From NCBI GenBank assembly GCA_002292925.1, contig DBCF01000194.1:1-5168 (forward strand): 5,168 bases of DNA. Direction: 5' to 3'. The position numbers were made by a program, and so were the translations under genes. The notes beneath the pieces were generated by a model. It made no database searches. It saw only the letters and a list, made by a program, of their open reading frames with translations, and was not told the DNA's origin. The DNA is from Roseiflexaceae bacterium UBA965. GTDB taxonomy: Bacteria > Chloroflexota > Chloroflexia > Chloroflexales > Roseiflexaceae. Below are positions 1 to 5,168 of the stretch, one piece after another (the first letter of the stretch is position 1; every line of letters begins with the position of its first letter).

Positions 1-1
1 G

Positions 2-319
2 GGTACCGGCTGGATCGCCTTGGCAATTGTGATTTTTGGTGCCTGGCGCCCGTGGCGCATCTTGCTGGGGTGCTACTTCTTTGCCGCGCTACAGACCATG
101 GCCGGCCGCTTACAAGACAACAGCTGGCAAATTCCCACTCAGGTCTTGCAAGTAGCTCCGTTTGTGGTGATGATTTTGGTGTTGGCAGTGGTCAACAGCC
201 TCGGCGCCCCCGAATTGCAACGCTGGATCAACCGTTTGCCCACGCCTTTACGCCGGGTTATTCGCTTTTTGACCAGCCCCGCTCCAGCTGCCCTCGGGCA
301 ACCCTTTATTCAGCAATAG
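2..319 (+). CDS. ABC transporter permease, sugar/nucleoside type, C-terminal fragment (5' end outside window)
   Basis: This is the last 105 residues of an inner-membrane permease; the reading frame is open to the left edge, so the true start lies outside the window. The visible part begins with a G-W-I-A-L stretch, then a hydrophobic helix followed by G-A-W-R-P and a second helix ending near A-L-Q. A third hydrophobic helix (V-A-P-F-V-V-M-I-L-V-L-A) comes next, and the tail carries P-A-A-L-G-Q-P. From family knowledge, this order (an A-L-A-x-V-I-F-G-x-W-x-P segment, an A-L-Q helix end and an A-L-G-x-P tail) is typical of BPD_transp_2 permeases of the simple-sugar or nucleoside importers that work with a Bmp-type lipoprotein. 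The protein would form the membrane channel with a partner permease and an ATPase, presumably encoded to the left. The substrate cannot be read from this fragment. It converges on polA, and a hairpin follows 51 bp after its stop. Confidence 0.8.
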   Translation, partial: GTGWIALAIVIFGAWRPWRILLGCYFFAALQTMAGRLQDNSWQIPTQVLQVAPFVVMILVLAVVNSLGAPELQRWINRLPTPLRRVIRFLTSPAPAALGQPFIQQ

Positions 320-370
320 GTTTTTGTTTTTGTGAAAAAATGCGTGCGGCGCAACCGTGAATCGCAACCA

Positions 371-411
371 CAAACCCCTCGTTACCACACGACGTGGCAA
401 CGAGGGGTTTG
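371..411. terminator. Probable bidirectional terminator hairpin between convergent genes
   Basis: Two 18-nt arms (371-388 and 394-411) are inverted complements with one A/C mismatch and enclose a 5-nt loop; one more A-T pair can be added at the base. The stem starts with CAAACCCC and ends with GGGGTTTG, so either strand's transcript has a GC-rich stem with U residues at its 3' base. The downstream U-tract is short and interrupted on both strands, so termination strength is inferred. It lies 12 bp beyond the polA stop and 51 bp beyond the permease stop, as expected for a terminator shared by convergent genes. The rest of the 320-423 gap shows only A/T-rich runs near 321-340 and no recognisable gene. 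Confidence 0.8.
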
Positions 412-423
412 TATCGTTTGTCC

Positions 424-3246
424 TTATTCGCCCACTTCCAACAGTTGGTCCCAGCTGACGCCGGCCTCTACGTCGACCTTAAGGGGCACCGCCAAATCAC
501 TATAGGCGGCACTCATTTCGCGCCGCAACAAGGCGGCGATATCGGCTTGGTGGGCTGCCGGCACTTCGACAATCAATTCGTCGTGTACCTGCAACAGCAA
601 GCGTGCCCCATTGCCATAGGCTTGGATGGCCGCATCGACCCGCAACATGGCCAGCTTCATGATGTCGGCTGCGGTGGCCTGGATGGGGTGGTTGATGGCT
701 TCGCGCTCGGCTGCCTGTTGGCGTGGCCCTTTGATGTTGATTTCGGGCATCGGGCGCCGCCGCCCAAATAACGAGCTGACATAGCCTGTCGCCCGCGCAT
801 CGGCGATGGTAGTGTCGATGTATTCGCGTACCCCGGGGAAGCGGGCAAACAAGCCGTCAATCAACACTTGCGATTCACTGCGACTCAAATTGGTGCGTTG
901 TGCCAACCCAAAGGCGCTAATGCCGTAGATGACACCAAACACCGTGGTTTTGGCGATCCTCCGTTGCTCTTTGGTCACGTCAGCGACCGCTACGCCAAAC
1001 AACTGGGCGGCGGTGGCGCTGTGGATGTCTTGGTCTTCGTGGAAGGCCTGGAGCAGATTGGGGTCGCGGGTAATATGGGCCAGCACCCGCAATTCGATTT
1101 GCGAATAGTCTGCCGCCACCAGCACACACCCAGGCGCCGCTACAAAGGCCCGCCGCACTTCACGTCCTTCTTCGGTGCGGGTGGGGATGTTTTGCAGGTT
1201 GGGTTCGACCGAGCTCAAGCGCCCTGTCGCTGCCCCTAGTTGATTGTATGAGGTATGCACCCGTTTGGTCTGGGGGTTGATTAGGACCGGCAAGGCATCC
1301 ACATAGGTCGACTTGAGTTTGCTCAATTGGCGGTGGAGCAAAATCCGTTCGATGATGAGGGTATTGTCACTAGGGCGCAGTTTTTCCAGCACTTCAGCGG
1401 TCAGTGACCAGCGCCCGGTTTTGGTTTTTTCGAGGCCTTGGGTCGGCAATCCCAATTTGCCAAACAATACATCGCTCAATTGATCACCCGAAGCAATATT
1501 AAAGGTGTTGCCGGCAATGGCAAATATATCGCGTTCGAGTTCGCCGATGCGGGCGGTAATCCGTCCCGATAATTCGCCCAAATAGGCTTCGTCGACACTG
1601 ATACCGGCCTGCTCCATCCGTACTAGTACCGCAATCAAGGGCATTTCGAGTCGATAAAATATATCTGCAACCCCTGCTTGGGCGTCGATTTGCGGGCGCA
1701 AGGCATGGGTCAACTGCAAGGTATAGTCGGCATCGCTGCCGGCATAATTGGTGACGGCCACGATATCGGCGGTATCAAGGGTGGTTTGGTTTTTGCCTTT
1801 GCCAATCAGTTGGTCGATGGTGACCGGTAATTCACTGAGCTGCAATTCATAAAACGCCAATTCTTTCAGCCCGCGCCGTTTGTCGAGCAGACTGGCGGCT
1901 AACATGCTGTCAAACGTCAAGCCGTTGACGGTAATCCCGATGCCAAGCAACGATTCGATGTCGAATTTGGCGTTGTGGGCACTTTTTTGGATGCTAGCAT
2001 CGCCAAACAACGGCCCCAGTTGACTGACAATCAGCGCCACCGGCAACACGTCGACTTGCTGATGCACTATTGGGATGTACCAGGCTTGGTTGGCATGGCA
2101 GGCAATTGAGATGCCGATGCATTTGTCGCGGAACACGCTGGTGCCGGTAGTTTCGGTGTCAAATGCAAATGCACCCACGCTACGACACTCTGCCACAACA
2201 GTGGCCAAGGTAGCTTCGTCAGTCACTGTCACATAGCCGGCGCGTAACTCTACGGCTTCGCCTGGCTCAGGGGCATTCCCAAACATATCCATTTGTTGAT
2301 TGGCGGCGCGGCTCGGCAGCGTAGCCTTTGGTGCGCTAGGTGGCGGTGGGGTAACTGCTTGATTGCTGGCGGGCAAGCGCCCAATCAAGGTTTGGCCGAT
2401 TTCGAGGCTCTGGAAGAAGCGTACTACGTTGGCTTTGTCATAGCCCGACACATCACAGTCCGCCATCACCAGTTCTACCGGGGCATTGACCACAATCGTC
2501 GCTAGCATCCGACTGAACTCGGCGGCTTCTTGTTGCCCCGCCAAGACCTTTTTGTAGCGATTGGGCACCAACTCGAGGTTGGCAAAAATCTGATCGACGT
2601 TGCCAAATTCGTTGAGGAGCGCAATCGCCCCTTTTTCGCCGATACCCTTGACCCCTGGAATGTTATCTGAGCTATCGCCCTTGAGCCCACGCAAATCAGC
2701 AAGCTGATTTGGTTTGAGACCGCCATAGCGCTCGATGACTTTGGCTTCGTCATAGACGATTGAACTCATCCGTTGCCCAAATGGGTTGGCGAGAAGTACA
2801 TTGACATAACTATCAACTAATTGTAAGGTATCGCTATCACCGGTAAGGATGAGGGTGCGTACCTGTTGGGCAGTGGCTTGGCGGGCTAGGGTGCCCAGCA
2901 CGTCGTCGGCTTCGAAGCCAGCGGCCACATAAATGGGGATATTGAAGGCCTGCATCATTTCTTTGATGCGTTCGAGTTGCGAATGGAACTCTTGGGGTGT
3001 TTCGTTGCGGCCCGCTTTGTATTCGCTGTACAAGTCATCGCGGAAGGTGCGCCCAATGTCGAACGACACCGCGATATGGGTTGGTTGATGTTCTTTGATG
3101 GCATTGAGCATGATTGCCGCAAAGCCAAACACGGCATAGGTCGCCTCGCCACTCGAGGTACGCATGCCCGTATCGGCCATCGCAAATAATGCCCGAAAGG
3201 CCAACGCATGGCCATCAATCAACAGAATTCGTGGGGTATTCGTCAT
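424..3246 (-). CDS. polA: DNA polymerase I with 5' nuclease, proofreading and polymerase domains
   Basis: A 940-residue cytoplasmic repair and Okazaki-fragment-processing polymerase (E. coli: 928). Residues 1-290 are the 5' flap nuclease, with metal ligands visible at D11, D63, the E112-A-D-D cluster, D137/D139 and the G-D-x-x-D-N-I-P-G helix-hairpin-helix at 190-197. Residues about 291-335 are a Pro/Ala-rich linker containing QMDMF (318-322), which resembles a sliding-clamp-binding peptide. Residues about 336-525 are the 3'-5' exonuclease with D363-x-E365, N425/D429 and Y501/D505 all present, so proofreading should work. Residues about 530-940 are the polymerase: motif A D713-Y-S-Q-I-E718, motif B R762, K766, F770 and Y774, motif C H888-D-E. 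F770 predicts discrimination against dideoxynucleotides. V769 replaces the Asn usual in bacterial motif B. The frame is open upstream to 3393, but the start at 3246 is chosen because a strong GGAGGG lies just before it, M-T-N-T-P leads directly into the nuclease strand, and the longer form would overlap the preceding gene. Last gene of the operon, 20 bp after its neighbour. Confidence 0.97.
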   Translation of the reverse strand: MTNTPRILLIDGHALAFRALFAMADTGMRTSSGEATYAVFGFAAIMLNAIKEHQPTHIAVSFDIGRTFRDDLYSEYKAGRNETPQEFHSQLERIKEMMQAFNIPIYVAAGFEADDVLGTLARQATAQQVRTLILTGDSDTLQLVDSYVNVLLANPFGQRMSSIVYDEAKVIERYGGLKPNQLADLRGLKGDSSDNIPGVKGIGEKGAIALLNEFGNVDQIFANLELVPNRYKKVLAGQQEAAEFSRMLATIVVNAPVELVMADCDVSGYDKANVVRFFQSLEIGQTLIGRLPASNQAVTPPPPSAPKATLPSRAANQQMDMFGNAPEPGEAVELRAGYVTVTDEATLATVVAECRSVGAFAFDTETTGTSVFRDKCIGISIACHANQAWYIPIVHQQVDVLPVALIVSQLGPLFGDASIQKSAHNAKFDIESLLGIGITVNGLTFDSMLAASLLDKRRGLKELAFYELQLSELPVTIDQLIGKGKNQTTLDTADIVAVTNYAGSDADYTLQLTHALRPQIDAQAGVADIFYRLEMPLIAVLVRMEQAGISVDEAYLGELSGRITARIGELERDIFAIAGNTFNIASGDQLSDVLFGKLGLPTQGLEKTKTGRWSLTAEVLEKLRPSDNTLIIERILLHRQLSKLKSTYVDALPVLINPQTKRVHTSYNQLGAATGRLSSVEPNLQNIPTRTEEGREVRRAFVAAPGCVLVAADYSQIELRVLAHITRDPNLLQAFHEDQDIHSATAAQLFGVAVADVTKEQRRIAKTTVFGVIYGISAFGLAQRTNLSRSESQVLIDGLFARFPGVREYIDTTIADARATGYVSSLFGRRRPMPEINIKGPRQQAAEREAINHPIQATAADIMKLAMLRVDAAIQAYGNGARLLLQVHDELIVEVPAAHQADIAALLRREMSAAYSDLAVPLKVDVEAGVSWDQLLEVGE

Positions 3247-3252
3247 GTCACT

Positions 3253-3258
3253 CCCTCC
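3253..3258 (-). promoter_or_regulatory. Shine-Dalgarno site that fixes the polA start
   Basis: On the minus strand GGAGGG, part of GGAGGGAG, sits 6 nt before the ATG at 3246. It lies in the 20-bp gap after the preceding gene's stop. It is the strongest ribosome-binding site in the window and argues against the 49-residue N-terminal extension that the open frame would permit. Confidence 0.85.
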
Positions 3259-3266
3259 AAATGGCA

Positions 3267-3605
3267 TTATTGTTTGGTATTTATCCCAATCAGAATTATG
3301 CCGTAGCCAATTGCCGTGCTCAGTACAAACCAGCCCAACCCTACCAGCCAGCGTTGCATTAGTGGTTGGGTGCGGGGGCGCCGATTGAGCCACATTCCCA
3401 TCAGTCCCATTACTACCACAGCGCCAACAAACAATATCATCATGCTGACCAAATAGATGAATTGGGCCGCATCACCCATCGGGAAAATCACAAAATAGAG
3501 AAAGAGCAGTGATTGGCGCCACACCAGCCCAAACGCCAACATCCAGCCAAGCACTAGCGACCATTCGTAGGTCAAAAACAATAATCGTTCGCGGCGTGTT
3601 TCCAT
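3267..3605 (-). CDS. Small membrane protein of unknown function, second copy of a tandem pair
   Basis: A 112-residue hydrophobic protein that I cannot assign to a named family. It starts M-E-T-R-R-E-R and has hydrophobic segments at about 8-29, 49-73 and 86-108, which are probable membrane helices. A shorter hydrophobic stretch at about 33-42 may be a fourth helix or a re-entrant segment. Polar connectors are W-R-Q (29-31), P-M-G-D-A-A (42-47) and a basic R-R-P loop near 75-77; the C-terminus is short (G-I-N-T-K-Q). There is no cleavable signal peptide, and no catalytic or metal-binding motif is evident. It aligns without gaps to the neighbouring upstream gene, with about 68 of 110 positions identical by hand count, so the two arose by tandem duplication. 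The ATG at 3605 is preferred over an in-frame TTG at 3626 because it has GGAG 6 nt upstream and matches the paralogue's M-E-T-R start. It lies 37 bp after the first copy and 20 bp before polA. Confidence 0.85.
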   Translation of the reverse strand: METRRERLLFLTYEWSLVLGWMLAFGLVWRQSLLFLYFVIFPMGDAAQFIYLVSMMILFVGAVVVMGLMGMWLNRRPRTQPLMQRWLVGLGWFVLSTAIGYGIILIGINTKQ

Positions 3606-3611
3606 CAAAAT

Positions 3612-3615
3612 CTCC
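3612..3615 (-). promoter_or_regulatory. Shine-Dalgarno site that fixes the start of the second membrane gene
   Basis: On the minus strand GGAG is followed by 6 nt and then the ATG at 3605. The alternative TTG at 3626 lies upstream of this site and has no comparable purine run. The GG of the site is also the end of a perfect 10-bp palindrome, CCAGTACTGG (3614-3623). Confidence 0.7.
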
Positions 3616-3642
3616 AGTACTGGCAACTATGGTGGTGGTGGG

Positions 3643-3975
3643 TTATCTGTTGATTCCCACGAGAATGATGGCGTAACCGAGCGCAGTACACAGCCCAAAC
3701 CACGTCCAGCCCACGAGCCAACGCCACCACAGTGAATGATGGGCGGGGCGACGTTCGATCCACGTGCCCAACATCGTCATCACCACCACCGCCAGCACCG
3801 TCATCAGCAAAAGGCTCACGATATAGACGAAGCGGGCGGCGTCACCCATTGGCAGGAACACAAAGAAGATGTAGAGCAATGATTGACGCCAAATCAACCC
3901 AAACGCCAGTATCCAGGCGATGATTAACGACCATTCTGCGGTCAAAAAAAGAATCCGCTCCCCGCGTGTTTCCAT
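3643..3975 (-). CDS. Small membrane protein of unknown function, first copy of a tandem pair
   Basis: A 110-residue hydrophobic protein of no recognised family. It starts M-E-T-R-G-E-R and shares with its downstream paralogue the blocks E-W-S-L (14-17), L-A-F-G-L (23-27), W-R-Q-S-L-L (29-34), P-M-G-D-A-A (42-47), A-V-V-V-M (62-66), R-R-P (75-77), R-W-L-V-G (85-89) and the C-terminal G-I-N. Probable membrane helices are at about 8-29, 49-73 and 86-108, with a possible short extra segment at 33-42. The shared polar residues (E14, R30, Q31, D45, R75, R76) are the best candidates for functional positions, but this is inference. The start has GAGG 6 nt upstream (3982-3985). The gene follows serC by 35 bp with no terminator between, so it is probably cotranscribed with serC, its paralogue and polA. 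Similar base use to its neighbours gives no sign of recent transfer. Confidence 0.85.
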   Translation of the reverse strand: METRGERILFLTAEWSLIIAWILAFGLIWRQSLLYIFFVFLPMGDAARFVYIVSLLLMTVLAVVVMTMLGTWIERRPAHHSLWWRWLVGWTWFGLCTALGYAIILVGINR

Positions 3976-4010
3976 ATATTGCCTCAGTTCTTGCGCTGAA
4001 GAAGAGGAAA

Positions 4011-5090
4011 TTAGCCGTGGGTACGTTGGAACTCTTGCATCAATTGGGCTAAGGCTTGGGCCGATGTAACCGGCAGGGCGTTGTAGAGCGATGCGCGCAG
4101 GCCACCAATAATCCGGTGCCCGGCCAAGCCAATCATGCCGTGGCTACTGGCGCTGGCCAAGAATTTTTTCTCGAGGTCGGCATCAGGCAAGCGAAACACC
4201 ACGTTCATTTGTGAACGGGCATCCACCGCACTATGCCCCCGATAAAACCCACCTGATTGGTCGATGACGTCATACACCAATTGGGCTTTGTGGGCGTTGC
4301 GGGCAGCTAGATTGTCGAGGCCGAGGGCTTCGATCCAAGCCAACACGAGGTCGAGCACATACACCGAAAACACCGGCGGCGTGTTGTAGAGTGATTGCGC
4401 CGCCAAATGCGTCTGATAGCGCAAAATCGTCGGTACATTGGTATGCATTTGCGCCAAGAAATCGTTGTGGATGGCCACCACGGTGACACCTGCGGGCCCG
4501 AGGTTTTTTTGGGCACCGGCATAGATCATGGCAATGTTGCTGGCATCAATAGGACGCGACCCGATGTCGCTACTCATATCGACGACCAGTGGCTGTGACG
4601 CCGTCGGTAATGTCGCCCATTGGGTACCGTAAATCGTGTTGTTAGAGGTGATATGTACGTAGGCGGCATCAGGGGCTACTTGCCACATGGCAGGGGCTGG
4701 CAGGGTGGCGTAGTTGTCGGGTTTGCTCGAGGCGGCGATATGGGCTGACCCGATACGGCCAGCTTCTTCGTAGGCTTTTTCGGCCCACACACCGGTCAAC
4801 ACATAGGCGCCACTGCGGCCGGGTTGCAACACATTCATGGGCAACATGGCGAATTGATGGCTGGCACCCCCTTGCAAAAAGCCGATTTGGTGGCTATCGC
4901 CCAGTCCGAGCAGGCGCTTGACCCGCTCCATGGCACGTTGATTGAGGGCTTCATATTCTTTTGAGCGATGACTCGATTCGAGAATCGAAATACCGCACTG
5001 GTGGTAGTTTGGCAGTTCAGCTTGGATTTGGGCAATCACTTCAGCGGGTAAAACCGCAGGACCGGCATTGAAATTGTGGATGTGCGACAT
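4011..5090 (-). CDS. serC: Phosphoserine aminotransferase
   Basis: A 359-residue cytoplasmic PLP enzyme (E. coli SerC: 362) that converts 3-phosphohydroxypyruvate and glutamate to O-phosphoserine and 2-oxoglutarate in serine biosynthesis. The N-terminus has the family's F-N-A-G-P-A-V-L-P motif (7-15). H41 and R42 are in the phosphate-binding S-H-R motif, and G-G-A-S (74-77) is the cofactor phosphate loop. W102 should stack on the PLP ring, S-N-N-T-I-Y-G (149-155) carries T152, D171 contacts the ring nitrogen, and K195 in A-Q-K-N-L-G-P-A-G forms the Schiff base. G-H-R (324-326) and R332 in G-G-L-R-A-S-L-Y-N complete the substrate site. Minor departures from the usual sequence are G177 in D-I-G-S-R-P (usually Leu) and A323 before G-H-R (usually Lys); neither is a core catalytic residue. 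In some bacteria SerC also serves PLP synthesis, which cannot be judged here. GAGGAG (5100-5105) lies 9 nt before the ATG. It is the first visible gene of the operon. Confidence 0.97.
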   Translation of the reverse strand: MSHIHNFNAGPAVLPAEVIAQIQAELPNYHQCGISILESSHRSKEYEALNQRAMERVKRLLGLGDSHQIGFLQGGASHQFAMLPMNVLQPGRSGAYVLTGVWAEKAYEEAGRIGSAHIAASSKPDNYATLPAPAMWQVAPDAAYVHITSNNTIYGTQWATLPTASQPLVVDMSSDIGSRPIDASNIAMIYAGAQKNLGPAGVTVVAIHNDFLAQMHTNVPTILRYQTHLAAQSLYNTPPVFSVYVLDLVLAWIEALGLDNLAARNAHKAQLVYDVIDQSGGFYRGHSAVDARSQMNVVFRLPDADLEKKFLASASSHGMIGLAGHRIIGGLRASLYNALPVTSAQALAQLMQEFQRTHG

Positions 5091-5099
5091 GACTACGTA

Positions 5100-5105
5100 C
5101 TCCTC
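5100..5105 (-). promoter_or_regulatory. Shine-Dalgarno site of serC
   Basis: On the minus strand GAGGAG lies 9 nt before the serC ATG at 5090. The spacing is slightly long but within the normal range, and the start is also supported by the conserved SerC N-terminus. Confidence 0.75.
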
Positions 5106-5122
5106 GACGATGTTCCATCATC

Positions 5123-5128
5123 ATCATA
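5123..5128 (-). promoter_or_regulatory. Weak -10-like element upstream of serC
   Basis: On the minus strand the hexamer TATGAT lies 32 nt upstream of the serC ATG, between an A/T-rich stretch and the ribosome-binding site. No good -35 hexamer is found about 17 nt upstream, where the sequence is GC-rich (GCCCCT). A second candidate, TAGAAT (5153-5158), would need a -35 outside the window. Either may be the operon promoter, or the real one lies beyond the right edge. Confidence 0.25.
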
Positions 5129-5168
5129 CCGCAAAGTGAAAGAATAGGGGCGATTCTATCACGGCAGG

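Noticed and set aside
52..360. A 102-codon open frame overlapping the permease fragment in another frame.
   Set aside because: The permease frame has clear membrane helices and a family-like tail; the alternative translation is unlike any membrane or soluble family and is a shadow.
394..771. A 125-codon rightward open frame opposite the end of polA.
   Set aside because: It lies antisense to the conserved polymerase domain and runs through the terminator hairpin, with no recognisable protein features; an antisense shadow of polA.
868..1239. A 123-codon rightward open frame opposite the polA polymerase motifs.
   Set aside because: It is wholly antisense to motifs A and B, has no recognisable domain, and is explained by the codon use of polA.
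3247..3393. A 49-residue N-terminal extension of PolA in the same open frame.
   Set aside because: It overlaps the membrane-protein gene in another frame, does not resemble PolA N-termini, and the strong GGAGGG site before the ATG at 3246 fixes the shorter start.
3606..3626. A longer start (TTG at 3626) for the second membrane gene.
   Set aside because: The paralogue begins at the matching M-E-T-R and the GGAG site sits 6 nt before the ATG at 3605, inside the would-be extension.
3630..3642. A GGT-repeat run between the two membrane genes.
   Set aside because: It is a few trinucleotide copies in a short gap, with no further structure and too short to call a repeat element.
5141..5157. A small inverted repeat AGAAT...ATTCT upstream of serC as a possible operator.
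   Set aside because: The arms are only 5 bp with a 7-nt spacer, which is expected by chance in A/T-rich leader sequence.

Overview
The window carries one tight leftward operon, serC, two small membrane-protein genes and polA, facing the 3' end of a rightward ABC-transporter permease gene. The convergent ends are separated by a strong hairpin that probably works as a shared terminator. The base composition is moderately GC-rich by eye. The DNA polymerase I is about 940 residues long, keeps all three activities, and has a clean Shine-Dalgarno site. Its style and the permease tail (ending in a P-A-A-L-G-x-P-type sequence) look like Chloroflexota, probably class Chloroflexia. That is an impression from protein style, not a proven assignment; the sequence has no rRNA or other decisive marker.

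Layout, left to right. Positions 2-319 (+) hold the last 105 residues of a permease of the sugar/nucleoside type. Positions 320-423 are intergenic and hold the hairpin at 371-411. Positions 424-3246 (-) are polA, with intact 5' nuclease, 3'-5' proofreading and polymerase domains and a probable sliding-clamp-binding peptide in the linker. Positions 3267-3605 (-) and 3643-3975 (-) are two tandem paralogues encoding membrane proteins of 112 and 110 residues, about 62% identical without gaps and of unknown function. Positions 4011-5090 (-) are serC, phosphoserine aminotransferase. Positions 5091-5168 hold the serC leader, with a ribosome-binding site and weak promoter candidates.

The four leftward genes are separated by only 35, 37 and 20 bp, each with its own Shine-Dalgarno site and no terminator between them. 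They are therefore probably transcribed together from a promoter at or beyond the right edge. serC (serine biosynthesis) and polA (replication and repair) have no obvious functional link, so the grouping may only reflect shared expression. The duplicated membrane pair is the least explained part of the window. I see no tRNA, rRNA, CRISPR array, insertion sequence, phage gene or defence system. Most of the window is ordinary housekeeping DNA.
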